DNA of 64,000 nt. Origin: Lunatibacter salilacus. Its GTDB lineage: Bacteria; Bacteroidota; Bacteroidia; Cytophagales; Cyclobacteriaceae. Where the stretch lies: positions 1-64,000 of the forward strand of contig NZ_VOLC01000003.1 of the NCBI RefSeq assembly GCF_009797935.1, written 5' to 3'. Numbering within the stretch: position 1 is the first letter of the stretch; every line of letters starts with the position of its first letter. Below, piece after piece: positions 8,415-16,479 of the stretch. The notes below the pieces were generated by a model. It made no database searches, was not told where the DNA came from, and saw only the letters and a list, made by a program, of their open reading frames with translations. The translations under genes were made by a program, and so were the position numbers.

Positions 8415-10400
8415 TCACTTTTTATAATATGAAAATGTAGAATTATCAGGATTGAAAAATGTCAGCTTCCAGAACGGTTCACCTGACCATGTATCATATA
8501 CTTTATTGATTTCATATCTAAGTTCGTAGGTATAGGTATCTACGCTTTCATCCACATTCTGCGTAGGATCACATTCACTAACAAACTTGCTTCTCCAATA
8601 GGTGAGTTCAAAAGTGGCTTTTTCATCCACCACAATAGCTTTACCAGTCATATATTCAGCATTATAAGAGGGACAGCCACTATTTGAAGTATTGATTGCT
8701 GCAGTCCAAAGGTAATTGCCATCTTCGGAAATTACCAAGCCGTATCCACCTTGGTCTTGCATCGTCCAAGGCCCATCTGCTCCGTTAAACCATACACCGC
8801 TAGTTTTATCATAAACACTTCTATCTACGGAAAAATGATTGTTTGTTAAGCTCCATTCATCTACCCATTCACCTGCTAAAGCGGGCAAATCAGGATAATA
8901 TAATGATGAGGGAAACAAATACCCTAAGGGGAAGTTGAAGAACTCATTTTTTTCCGACACATCGGCATTTATACTTACTTTATTACTTACAACAATTCCG
9001 TATCCCAAACCATTGGAAAAATATGAGTTTTTCACAGAGATCAGTCCAAGGTTAGTCGCTAAGTTGGCCGTGTTGCTCATGCCGGGAAGTAGCTCCTTTC
9101 CAGCGTAGTTTACCTCACAGAAATGGATTTTGTTTAACTCATGATTCGTGTCAATCAAAATTCCATCCCAATGTTGGTTGGTTGAAGTAGAGGTAAGGGT
9201 GATTTTTTCTTCAGCGGTACCTACAGCATTAAAGTATCCCTGATCTACCACTTGTATTGAGACACCTTCTTTCATCATAAAATAAGAGCCAGGTGCTATT
9301 TCCACACCGGATTTAATAATTATGTCGTTACTGACTAAATACTGGGCATTGATTTTTGGAATCCTAACTGGTGTACTATTATCAATTACACCTCCTGTTT
9401 CAATGCCTCTATAGCCATTGCTCTCATAAAAGTCTGTATCAAAATCAACCATGTGAAGCTGGTGCGCCGGAATATATGCCGCACTTTTAGCATTCTCTTC
9501 GAAGATAAGTGTTCGGAATTCATTCAAATAGGATTGCCCTCCCACGAAGAGACCATAGCCCCCACTGTGAGTTAACCTCGTATGTGAAAGCTTTAATGCA
9601 CTTCCGGACATGTAGTCATCTTCCAGTATCACGTTAGCAGTTATTCCCGGCATTGTAGGGAAATCGCTGCTTCCACCACCACGCACTTCCGCATGCTTGA
9701 ATTCATTATGTTCAGAATTGCTGGCAATGAGAATACCTTTCCAGAAGTTGTTGGACGGTTCAGTACCAATAAACAAGACCTTATTTTCTGATTCTCCAAT
9801 GGCTTTCAAAGATCCGTTTCCACCAATGATTAACCCCTTGTTTTCGGCAAAAACAACTTTTACCCCGGGTTCAATGGTCAATTGCGTAGAAACATGGATA
9901 TCTCGGGTAACCATGTAATCTGGTGTTTCATCATCAAAAATGTTTGCCAGAATCGTTGGTGTTGCAATATCCTGATCAATCACCACTGTGGAGGGTTCAT
10001 TTGTGCCCGTAGTGGTAATACTGACGGTATCCCGAGCAGTAAAACTGGCCTGACTGATTGTAAGGGTGAGCGTGAACACACCTTCCTGATCAGGAATAAA
10101 TTCAGAGGTCATACTTTGATGATTATTCAAGGTACTTCCACTTTGAGAAGGCTTTGAAATGAAAGCCCAGTAATAGCTGAAGTTTCCTTCGTTTTCATCG
10201 TAAGACTCAGAACCATCCAGGGTCACCGTTGAGTAGACAGCAACAGACTGGTCGAAACCGGCATTTGCTATAAGGCCATTTACAGCTACTTCTATGTCGT
10301 CTTCATCTTCTATGCAACTTACGAACCCTACTGTCGATAGGATAAGCGCGAGGATGAAAAATTTAAGGTAATGTGACAGTAAACTATTAGTCTTTTTCAT
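8415..10400 (-). CDS. Large surface lipoprotein: PKD-like domain plus beta-helix-like region
   Basis: The ATG at 10400 is preferred because it gives a lipoprotein signal with Cys29 in the lipobox (GFVSC). An in-frame ATG at 10430 would add ten residues that spoil the signal. Residues about 44-130 form a PKD/Ig-like domain (ANAGFDQSVAVYSTVTLDGS pattern). Residues about 150-500 show repeated strands with Gly and Asn turns, as in right-handed parallel beta-helices. The C-terminal 120 residues are rich in Trp and Tyr and may be another carbohydrate- or protein-binding domain. It is probably an outer-membrane adhesin or binding protein; no enzyme motif is seen. It lies between the two copies of the cyclase segment. 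Confidence 0.7.
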   Translation of the reverse strand: MKKTNSLLSHYLKFFILALILSTVGFVSCIEDEDDIEVAVNGLIANAGFDQSVAVYSTVTLDGSESYDENEGNFSYYWAFISKPSQSGSTLNNHQSMTSEFIPDQEGVFTLTLTISQASFTARDTVSITTTGTNEPSTVVIDQDIATPTILANIFDDETPDYMVTRDIHVSTQLTIEPGVKVVFAENKGLIIGGNGSLKAIGESENKVLFIGTEPSNNFWKGILIASNSEHNEFKHAEVRGGGSSDFPTMPGITANVILEDDYMSGSALKLSHTRLTHSGGYGLFVGGQSYLNEFRTLIFEENAKSAAYIPAHQLHMVDFDTDFYESNGYRGIETGGVIDNSTPVRIPKINAQYLVSNDIIIKSGVEIAPGSYFMMKEGVSIQVVDQGYFNAVGTAEEKITLTSTSTNQHWDGILIDTNHELNKIHFCEVNYAGKELLPGMSNTANLATNLGLISVKNSYFSNGLGYGIVVSNKVSINADVSEKNEFFNFPLGYLFPSSLYYPDLPALAGEWVDEWSLTNNHFSVDRSVYDKTSGVWFNGADGPWTMQDQGGYGLVISEDGNYLWTAAINTSNSGCPSYNAEYMTGKAIVVDEKATFELTYWRSKFVSECDPTQNVDESVDTYTYELRYEINKVYDTWSGEPFWKLTFFNPDNSTFSYYKK

Positions 10401-10595
10401 ATTATAGAGTTTTATATCCGCCAGATACACAAAGCAATTGCCAAGTAATCTTGCCCGTGAAGATTTATCATTAGCTCGCTAAAAAGGCTGAAAAACGTGT
10501 TTTACGATTGGATATTCGGTGTAGCTATCGGCGTACAGTTTTTGAATTTGTATAGAAATCGGACAAATGAGTTTTCGACCCTTTGATCAATGTTG

Positions 10596-11573
10596 TCAAT
10601 TCGAAACGATTGGAATAGCAATGGGGCGCATGGGAGAACCACTAGCCCCTCTCAATTTGATCGATGCAGCGATAAATGCGAACTCGTAGATCTCATCTGC
10701 GGACAATTCTTCCAAAAACATTTGTTCTATGAACATTACACCTTTTTCAGCAAGTAGATAAGTGTGCACTGGAACCCAATTATCTTTTCTTTCTGGTGGA
10801 AACGCTTCGAAACTTAAGTTGTCTGCACCCAGTAGCATGATGCTTTGGTCTTCAACGAGCCACCTCACAGCATCAAGTCCGATCCCAGGGTAATTATCGA
10901 GGTAGTGGTCGGCATTCTCATAGTGCTGGGCTTGACCCGTGCGGATCAGTACAACATCCCCCTTTTCCAATATTATCCCCTGTTTCTTAAGGGATCCTTG
11001 TAAGTCATCAGCTGTGATACGATAGTTCTCAGGAAGTGAACCTTTGTACGCTTCAACGTCAATAAGTACTCCTCTTGCAATAATGGGAGAGATAGTCTCT
11101 GCTCCGGTCTTTTTCCAACCTTTGTCACCTAGATGCTCTTCAGGTGTGAATCCATTCCAGATTTTTCCGTTCAAACCAAAATGATTCAACGCATCTATGT
11201 GTGTGCCCATATGGGTGTACATAGAAATGGCATCTCCGGTGTAGCTAACCTTTCTATTCATCTCCTCACCCAGTCCATTTGGGTTGTCCACTATGGTACC
11301 GTGGGGAGTGTGGGTTAGCCAATATTGATAACTTGGATCTCCAAGGGAATGAAAACTTGGCATCCCGACGAAATATTCTACGCTGAGATCGTAGGTTTTA
11401 CCAGACTTAATTTGAGATAAAATTTGAAGACGCGTGGCGTCCGTCATCATATTCAGGGTACCGATTTCGTCCTCTGATCCCCAAGGGCTTATACCTACAG
11501 TTTCTTTCTGTTGGGATACTGCTGTCAGGTTTGTGCCAAGCAGGATCCATAATAAAATGGTTGTTCTTTTCAT
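10596..11573 (-). CDS. Secreted cyclase-family protein (kynurenine formamidase-like)
   Basis: The protein of about 325 residues has a signal peptide (cleavage after AVS) and the metal-binding signature HMGTHIDALNHFG of the cyclase/KynB superfamily. It also has DVVLIRTG and the closing GSPMRPIAIPI segment. Members are metal-dependent hydrolases or dehydratases acting on amides and cyclic esters. Secretion makes tryptophan breakdown unlikely, so the substrate is open. A start at 11597 is possible in frame, but it would lie upstream of the inferred transcription start and lacks a signal peptide, so ATG at 11573 is chosen. The Crp/Fnr-type gene is immediately upstream. A promoter with the shared operator lies between them. 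Confidence 0.85.
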   Translation of the reverse strand: MKRTTILLWILLGTNLTAVSQQKETVGISPWGSEDEIGTLNMMTDATRLQILSQIKSGKTYDLSVEYFVGMPSFHSLGDPSYQYWLTHTPHGTIVDNPNGLGEEMNRKVSYTGDAISMYTHMGTHIDALNHFGLNGKIWNGFTPEEHLGDKGWKKTGAETISPIIARGVLIDVEAYKGSLPENYRITADDLQGSLKKQGIILEKGDVVLIRTGQAQHYENADHYLDNYPGIGLDAVRWLVEDQSIMLLGADNLSFEAFPPERKDNWVPVHTYLLAEKGVMFIEQMFLEELSADEIYEFAFIAASIKLRGASGSPMRPIAIPIVSN

Positions 11574-11594
11574 GATTTGAATAATTTGATTGTG

Positions 11595-11638
11595 CAAATA
11601 TTCACACCATGCCGCCCGATTCCATTAAGGTACCTTAA
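11595..11638 (-). promoter_or_regulatory. Cyclase promoter with Crp/Fnr-type operator
   Basis: The perfect 14-bp palindrome TTAAGGTACCTTAA (11625-11638) lies 33 bp, centre to centre, upstream of AATATTTG (11595-11602). The latter matches the Bacteroidota -7 element TAnnTTTG except at its first base. The spacing equals that of five other promoters in this window. The predicted transcript starts about 18 nt before ATG 11573. Confidence 0.7.
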
Positions 11639-11650
11639 GAAACGTTTTAG

Positions 11651-12223
11651 CTAGTTAATTTTTTTCCGGATTGTGCTGAGATGTTCCGGGGTTATTCCCA
11701 AATAAGATGCAATCATGTACTGTGGGATTTGTTGTTCCATTGTCCGGTAACGCCTCACAAATTCAAAGTAGCGCTGTTCAGCGGTGAGGCTCATTGAGTG
11801 AATGGTCCGCTCCTGTAATGCCACATATCCGTTTTGGGTTTTGATCCTAAAAAACCGATCCATCATATGGATTTGGTTATAAAGCTCATTTAACCGGTCT
11901 CTGTGGACTTGTAAAACAACACTATCTGTAATGGCCTGGATAAAAAAAGTGGCCGGTTTTAGGGTAAGGTAAGCATAGAGGTCATTCATCCACCACCCTT
12001 TAATTCCAAATTGAAGAATATGCTCCTTACCTGTCTCATCGATATTATAAAGCTTGAGGCATCCCACTGCTATAAAACGCATATGTTTGGAGTATTCTCC
12101 TTTTTGAAGCAAAAACTGTTTTTTCTTGAGCGTAACTGGAATGAAAGCATCCTTAACCAGTAATGCTTCGGCTTCATTCAGATGAACCAGCTCTTTAATA
12201 TTTTGGATCAATAGTTCATGCAT
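11651..12223 (-). CDS. Crp/Fnr-family transcriptional regulator (copy 1)
   Basis: The 190-residue protein has a cyclic-nucleotide-binding-like beta barrel (about 20-115) and a C-terminal winged helix ending YMIASYLGITPEHLSTIRKK. Lys-rich loop segments resemble other Bacteroidota Crp/Fnr paralogues, which generally lack the full cAMP-binding motif and Fnr cysteines, so the ligand is unknown. Its own promoter (12377-12420) carries the shared operator, suggesting autoregulation, and the cyclase gene downstream has another. The tail of this gene was included in the duplicated segment near 8200-8245. Confidence 0.88.
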   Translation of the reverse strand: MHELLIQNIKELVHLNEAEALLVKDAFIPVTLKKKQFLLQKGEYSKHMRFIAVGCLKLYNIDETGKEHILQFGIKGWWMNDLYAYLTLKPATFFIQAITDSVVLQVHRDRLNELYNQIHMMDRFFRIKTQNGYVALQERTIHSMSLTAEQRYFEFVRRYRTMEQQIPQYMIASYLGITPEHLSTIRKKIN

Positions 12224-12376
12224 CCCTACCCAGACGCTAAAGTGAATCTTAAAATCATTATAGCTTTAGTTTATGCTTATGCACAACCTTTGTGTTTCTG
12301 CAGTGACGCCTTTTCGAAACTGGGTCTGATCCCACGAAACGAAATCGTTGAACAAAGATAAAACTTTTAACCAACT

Positions 12377-12420
12377 CAAAAATAGATTTCCCGGACATTA
12401 ATTTTCTTGACTTAAGTTAA
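12377..12420 (-). promoter_or_regulatory. Promoter of Crp/Fnr copy 1 with operator
   Basis: The near-palindrome TTGACTTAAGTTAA (12407-12420) has its centre 33 bp upstream of TATTTTTG (12377-12384), an exact TAnnTTTG. The predicted leader is about 150 nt. The rest of the 380-bp gap to the GNAT gene on the plus strand holds nothing else I recognise. Confidence 0.72.
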
Positions 12421-12605
12421 GAAATTCGGATAACTTTTTCTTTTTTCAAAAATTCCGGTTCTTAACCTTCTTAGCGATTAAAGTTTAATTCATAACTCAC
12501 TTTTCACTAATTTTAAAAAACGAGAGGGATAAATTCCGCTCTGACGAATAAATTTAGAACTTCCCCACAGACCATCGTTTACGGCCATTTTTGAAAACTC
12601 CTAGT

Positions 12606-13052
12606 ATGACAGACATATCCATAAAAAAAGACGAGTACCTTATTTCAACTGACAAAGAGAAACTAGACATTGATGCAATTCATGAATTTTTATCAACCAA
12701 AGCATATTGGTGTTTGAATATCCCCAAAGAAAAAGTACGCACTGCAATTGAAAATTCTTTTTGCTTTGGTGTTTATAAACACGAAAGACAAATTGGTTTT
12801 GCAAGAATAATAACTGACTTTTCCACTATTGCCTATTTGGGTGATGTATACATTTTAGAAGAACATAGAGGCAAAGGAATTTCAAAGTGGCTTATCGAAA
12901 CGATTATGAACCTATCAGAATTGCAAGGATTAAGACGTTGGATATTACTTACAGGCGATGCCCATGAGCTTTACCGCAAATTTGGATGGGAAGAAATTGC
13001 AGCTCCAGACAAATGGATGGAGCTTCACAATCCAAACGTCTATTCAACGTAA
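12606..13052 (+). CDS. GNAT-family N-acetyltransferase
   Basis: The 148-residue protein has the acetyl-CoA motif EEHRGKGISKWLIE and the closing YRKFGWEEI strand, in normal GNAT order. The frame opens at a TTG (12591), but the ATG at 12606 gives the usual start. The product resembles the small putative acetyltransferases of about 140-150 residues common in Bacteroidota; the substrate is unknown. It is the first of three small AT-rich genes with unusual spacers that look recently acquired. Confidence 0.8.
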   Translation: MTDISIKKDEYLISTDKEKLDIDAIHEFLSTKAYWCLNIPKEKVRTAIENSFCFGVYKHERQIGFARIITDFSTIAYLGDVYILEEHRGKGISKWLIETIMNLSELQGLRRWILLTGDAHELYRKFGWEEIAAPDKWMELHNPNVYST

Positions 13053-13118
13053 CTCCTATAGAAGTTTTCGTGTTATTGGCTTCTTTTATTCAACTTTCAT
13101 TTAAATGATTCGTCTAAA

Positions 13119-13466
13119 TCATTCTATCATAGATTTATTACAATAAGTAGCTTTTTCGAAATCCCTTATATTAATTGAAATAATTGGAACGTCTGGGAAC
13201 ATTATTTTCAAATCAGCAATAATGCTTTCAGAAAGATTCTTTTTTTGAGAAACAGTTCGTCCTTCCATAATATTGGCGAAAATGTGAATAAAATCATCTT
13301 TACTATTTCCGATAGTATAATATTTATAAGGGTTAATTCTAACTTTAATATCCCCCTTATCAAACAGGTTAGTTGATTCAGCTGAATCATACACTTTCTG
13401 AATAATTTCTTCAGGCGATTTTTTATTTAAAATATTTTTTGAGCAGTCAATTACAAAATGTGGCAT
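13119..13466 (-). CDS. 5-carboxymethyl-2-hydroxymuconate isomerase-like tautomerase
   Basis: The 115-residue protein begins MPHFVIDCS, placing Pro2 as the catalytic N-terminal proline after Met removal, as in the CHMI branch of the tautomerase superfamily. The conserved pattern continues with KVRINPYKYYTIG and a central HIFANIMEGR. No other homoprotocatechuate genes are present, so a role in that pathway is doubtful and the real substrate is unknown. A short inverted repeat (AATGATT/AATCATT, 13104-13123) overlaps its end and may stop transcription from both sides. Confidence 0.75.
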   Translation of the reverse strand: MPHFVIDCSKNILNKKSPEEIIQKVYDSAESTNLFDKGDIKVRINPYKYYTIGNSKDDFIHIFANIMEGRTVSQKKNLSESIIADLKIMFPDVPIISINIRDFEKATYCNKSMIE

Positions 13467-13712
13467 AATAAATTTTTACTTTGGTTTTATGATTCAAATG
13501 TTGGTTAACGGTTTATAGCTAAAAGAAGTGCGTCTTTGAAACCGAAATCTTTTTTTCCCCACAATATTTGTTAGTTACCGAAATGCTGCCTCTAAATTTT
13601 TGCTTGCTTAAAAACCCACAATCTGCGTCAGCAGGCTAAATGTAAGCCATACTTCCGCACACGTTTTTTGTAGGTGCTGTTTGCGGTTGGCGTTTATTCT
13701 ATTATTTGCCAT
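13467..13712. other. Intergenic spacer of cassette-like character
   Basis: The spacer has GTTAACGG near its left side and GGTTGGCG near its right side, with a GC-richer core (about 13610-13690) unlike the flanking AT-rich genes. Such spacers separate small GNAT and tautomerase genes in other Bacteroidota. I cannot identify the attC core pair, so it is only noted. Confidence 0.25.
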
Positions 13713-14213
13713 TTAAACTATGGTCTTGAATTCATATTCAATTTCGTCATTTGACAAGTCAGCAACTTTTATAAAATTAAGTCTATTAAGTAGTTTTATT
13801 GCCCTGTAGTTTTCTTTAGTTGTTATAGCCCAAATACGCTTTAGTCCTATACTATTTATTCCAAAGTCTATCGCTAATTGAATAGCAAGAGTCATAAACC
13901 CTTGCCCCATATTTTGAGGTAATAAAACACAACCAAGTTCGCCTTCTCCTTTGTCAAGACCACGATAATAACCACAAGTCCCTACAATTTTATTTGTTAA
14001 TTTGTCTGCAATGCCCCAATGAATTGAATTACCGTCGAAATAATCCCTGTTAATTTTAGCTTGCATTTCTACCGCCTGTTGCAAGGTCGTTGCTTGGATA
14101 GAATCATAAAATGAAATTTCAATAAGGTCCTTAATGTCGGATGTCTGTACTTGTCGTAAAGAGATTTTGTCACTAGTTAAGCTTGGGAAGATGTCGTATG
14201 GTGGTAGTTTCAT
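13713..14213 (-). CDS. GNAT acetyltransferase, RimJ/RimL type
   Basis: The 166-residue protein starts with the RimL-like LTSDKISLRQVQTSDI and contains WGIADKLTNKIVGTCGYY. Its acetyl-CoA loop is divergent (LLPQNMGQGFMTLAIQ). It ends with NYRAIKLLNRLNFIKV, the conserved Asn helix of ribosomal-protein-type acetyltransferases. It probably acetylates a protein N-terminus or a small molecule. The gene is AT-rich like its neighbours. Confidence 0.8.
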   Translation of the reverse strand: MKLPPYDIFPSLTSDKISLRQVQTSDIKDLIEISFYDSIQATTLQQAVEMQAKINRDYFDGNSIHWGIADKLTNKIVGTCGYYRGLDKGEGELGCVLLPQNMGQGFMTLAIQLAIDFGINSIGLKRIWAITTKENYRAIKLLNRLNFIKVADLSNDEIEYEFKTIV

Positions 14214-14256
14214 TCTGTCTGTTATTTTTGTCCGGTAATGCTTACCTCTTGTTCTA

Positions 14257-14334
14257 TCACATTTTGTTTTTCAATTGATTAAGACAACTGAAAATTGTAG
14301 CTCCAAAAATCAAAATCACAAATGCCTTCATCAT
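14257..14334 (-). CDS. 25-residue lipoprotein-like peptide downstream of repeat locus 2
   Basis: The frame starts with two Met codons, then has a hydrophobic stretch ending in a lipobox-like Ser-Cys at residues 16-17, followed by eight residues and TGA. It is either a very short lipoprotein (as with colicin-release types) or the surviving signal peptide of a deleted gene. It lies directly after the MKSSM array on the same strand. A four-codon frame (ATG AAA AAT TAA, 14352-14341) intervenes. Confidence 0.35.
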   Translation of the reverse strand: MMKAFVILIFGATIFSCLNQLKNKM

Positions 14335-14356
14335 GTTTATTTAATTTTTCATGTGT

Positions 14357-14440
14357 TTATAATTGTTTTTCAGTTGCCACATGGAATCTCGCAATTATAA
14401 TCATCCCTCCGTGCGTCGCCTGCGTCATGCTCGATTTCAT
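14357..14440 (-). CDS. 27-residue MKSSM-family mini-ORF (QAT type)
   Basis: It begins MKSSMTQATHGG and ends with Glu-Lys-Gln-Leu-TAA, followed after 4 nt (ACAC) by another ATG. The encoded peptide is identical to that at 48770-48853. In this type the TGACG hairpin is lost, yet the frame and length are kept. Confidence 0.4.
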   Translation of the reverse strand: MKSSMTQATHGGMIIIARFHVATEKQL

Positions 14441-14465
14441 CTGTTTATTTTTTGTTTTTTAATGG

Positions 14466-14549
14466 TCATAACTTGTCCCGAGTATCGGGATGGAATCTTG
14501 CTATGATAATCATCCCACTGTGTGACGTTTTCGTCATGCTCGATTTCAT
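14466..14549 (-). CDS. 27-residue MKSSM-family mini-ORF with altered tail
   Basis: It begins MKSSMTKTSHSG. The 20-bp insertion replaces the usual LTI-Lys tail by PDTRDKL and brings a TGA. The next unit's ATG (14440) lies 25 nt further on. Confidence 0.4.
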   Translation of the reverse strand: MKSSMTKTSHSGMIIIARFHPDTRDKL

Positions 14550-14778
14550 GTTGCCTTACTTTCTCAGCTCTTCAAACACTCCACCATTACTTACAAATAC
14601 TCCAAGCTTTGCTTCTCCTTTTCAGTTTGTGAATTTGCCTGGCGATCTCTAAATATAATTTTCATATTAAATATAATTTAAATTTTGAATTTATTGACTA
14701 ACCTGATTTCAACGTAAACCTTAAAACGGCTTATGTTTTTACCCACACCGATTCCATATTTTACCCTTATTCCAAAGA

Positions 14779-14823
14779 CAAAAGTGATCTTAAATTTTGA
14801 GTCATTTCATTGACTTAGGTTAA
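14779..14823 (-). promoter_or_regulatory. Crp/Fnr-type operator and -7 element upstream of repeat locus 2
   Basis: TTGACTTAGGTTAA (14810-14823) is centred 34 bp upstream of CACTTTTG (14779-14786), which differs from TAnnTTTG at one base. Transcription to the left would pass a 24-codon frame (14591-14665), then the MKSSM units and the 25-residue peptide. No larger gene lies before 14213, so this promoter seems to serve only mini-ORFs. Confidence 0.55.
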
Positions 14824-14967
14824 GAAAAAATGGGATAGCCATAAATAAACGTGACCAAAATGCCTTGTGCTTGATAACTACTATGCTAAGTCTGGGTTAA
14901 AAATCCACCAAGGGAGATTTTAAGAAACATAAATTTTCAATGAAGCCCTGATTTCGATTAAACCACC

Positions 14968-14975
14968 TATATTTG
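14968..14975 (+). promoter_or_regulatory. -7 element of Crp/Fnr copy 2
   Basis: TATATTTG matches TAnnTTTG and would give a leader of about 45 nt before ATG 15026. No good -33 TTTG is visible at the expected 19-bp spacing. Confidence 0.4.
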
Positions 14976-15025
14976 ATTAAAGTAGAGTTGACCTTCTTCA
15001 AAAAATAATTTCAAACCATCCTTCT

Positions 15026-15616
15026 ATGGAAAACAGGTTAAAAAGTGAGCTGGTATCCTTCCTCTCAAAGATACCCGAACTGTCAAAAAATGACGTGGAT
15101 TTACTTGCAGAGAACATACCTGTTAAATTCTTTAAAAAAGGTACGATTTTAGTCAAGGAAGGAGATGTATGCAACAAGTGTTTTTTTGTTTTGAAAGGTT
15201 GCTTAAGGCAATATCTGATTATTAATGGGGTAGATAAAACAACCCAATTCTACACAGAAAATCAGGCAGCTGTGTTTTTTACAAGTTTTACAAATAAGAT
15301 TAAATCAGAAAGCCACCTGTCTTGTGTTGAAGATTGCATACTTATCGTTGGTGAACCGGGTTCGGAGGAAGAAATGAATGAGCAGATTCCGATTTTGGGA
15401 CAAATCACCAGAAAGATGATGGAGCAGGATTTTGGAAAAACCCAGGATGAACTTTCATACTTTATAGCCTCTTCGCCGGAGGAGCGGTACCTCAATCTGA
15501 TAAAGACCAAGCCAGACCTTCTTCAAAGGGTTCCCCAGCATCAACTAGCCAGTTACATCGGGATTAGTCCGGAATCTCTCAGTAGAATTAGAAAGAGATT
15601 GATGAAAGCGGGATAG
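15026..15616 (+). CDS. Crp/Fnr-family transcriptional regulator (copy 2)
   Basis: The 196-residue protein has an N-terminal sensor barrel (FFKKGTILVKEGDVCNKCFF, CLRQYLIINGVDKTTQFYTE) and a C-terminal helix-turn-helix RVPQHQLASYIGISPESLSR. Copy 3 at 19624 is a close paralogue with the same layout, while copy 1 is more distant. Its 3' end overlaps the oppositely oriented DUF4386 gene by 72 bp. The gene is a good candidate to act on the operators at 16354 and 19000. Confidence 0.88.
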   Translation: MENRLKSELVSFLSKIPELSKNDVDLLAENIPVKFFKKGTILVKEGDVCNKCFFVLKGCLRQYLIINGVDKTTQFYTENQAAVFFTSFTNKIKSESHLSCVEDCILIVGEPGSEEEMNEQIPILGQITRKMMEQDFGKTQDELSYFIASSPEERYLNLIKTKPDLLQRVPQHQLASYIGISPESLSRIRKRLMKAG

Positions 15617-16300
15617 CGTTGCCGTTTTTTTACCACCTTTGAATATCAACCAAACTGCAAGACCCAATTCTCCAATTGCCATCGGCGCTCCCAATATAAG
15701 GTCTACTGTCCCTTTATAGATTTCGTAATCGGGTAAAAGCAAATGGGCTGAATTTGTAATTAGGTAACAAAACGCCGCAAACAAAGCCAATAGGCTAAGA
15801 ACTTTGGGAATTGTATCAACTTTTGCCATAAGCCAGGCCACTGCAAAAAGGTGAAAGGCAAAAACTATCAATCCCAAAGACCAAACATCCAAAAACGTCC
15901 TAAAGCCGTTCATGATTAACTCTTGATTTTTGGGAAAATTATTCATTAACTGCAATACAGCCGATAAATTCATTAAAGCGATGCCAAGAAAAGCGGCACC
16001 CGTCAATCTTAGCCAGGCACTAAGCAGGGCTATAGGTTCATTGACAGTCTTGAAGAAATAATAAAGTGCCCATCCGATCACAACATCCAAGATCAAGATA
16101 GCTGTGAATGATAATATGACCAATCGAATCAAAAAACTAGATTGATTCAGATTATTTAAGGTTTCTGCCGGATTGCCAACCACATAAACTGTTGAAAATC
16201 CATATCCATAGCCAAATGCAGCTAAAAGAGCCATGGCTATTAAGGAAAATCCGGCAACAAGTGCCATATTTCTCTGAATATTATTATTTGTTTTTTCCAT
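15545..16300 (-). CDS. DUF4386 family membrane protein
   Basis: The 251-residue protein has six or so hydrophobic segments in the arrangement of DUF4386: an N-terminal MALVAGFSLIAMALLAAFGY helix, LNQSSFLIRLVILSFTAILI, a central WLRLTGAAFLGIALMNL, and C-terminal LGAPMAIGELGLAVWLIFKG. The last 25 residues are charged and lie antisense to the regulator's helix-turn-helix. They look like a read-through extension after loss of the original stop. It sits 60 bp downstream of an operator centre and is probably controlled by the neighbouring Crp/Fnr proteins. Function is unknown. Confidence 0.82.
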   Translation of the reverse strand: MEKTNNNIQRNMALVAGFSLIAMALLAAFGYGYGFSTVYVVGNPAETLNNLNQSSFLIRLVILSFTAILILDVVIGWALYYFFKTVNEPIALLSAWLRLTGAAFLGIALMNLSAVLQLMNNFPKNQELIMNGFRTFLDVWSLGLIVFAFHLFAVAWLMAKVDTIPKVLSLLALFAAFCYLITNSAHLLLPDYEIYKGTVDLILGAPMAIGELGLAVWLIFKGGKKTATLSRFHQSLSNSTERFRTNPDVTG

Positions 16301-16323
16301 TATATTATTATTTTTTTATATCA

Positions 16324-16367
16324 CAAATTTAGCCGTTAGTTTACCCCAACTCATTGACCTTAGGTAA
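16324..16367 (-). promoter_or_regulatory. DUF4386 promoter with Crp/Fnr-type operator
   Basis: TTGACCTTAGGTAA (16354-16367) is centred 33 bp upstream of TAAATTTG (16324-16331), an exact TAnnTTTG. The start codon at 16300 lies about 20 nt after the predicted start site. Confidence 0.75.
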
Positions 16368-16479
16368 GTTGTGTAAAAATCTAAACCTGTGATTTATTTT
16401 TTTGTAGGAAAAATAAGCGATTTAAGTAAATCACCCTCAGTTGGAACCGAAGGTGATTATCTCATATGAAAATCCAAGA

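Larger units (their letters stand above)
14350..14549 (-). repeat. MKSSM-type repeat, locus 2 (two units)
   Basis: Unit A runs from 14549 and unit B from 14440. Unit A carries a 20-bp insertion between CCATC and TGACC that itself contains the palindrome TCCCGAGTATCGGGA and shortens the encoded tail. Unit B is nearly identical to the outermost intact unit of locus 3 (48853-48770). A promoter with the shared operator lies upstream at 14779-14823 on the same strand. Confidence 0.85.

Noticed and set aside
13467-13712. Integron attC site
   Set aside because: GTTAACGG and GGTTGGCG do not form the required core pair, and no integrase is in the window.
14452-14652. 66-residue plus-strand frame across repeat locus 2
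   Set aside because: It is antisense to the conserved mini-ORFs and includes repeat sequence.
14678-14806. Open minus-strand stretch resembling the end of a barrel protein
   Set aside because: It overlaps the operator promoter, has no start codon and is short; chance is as likely as a remnant.
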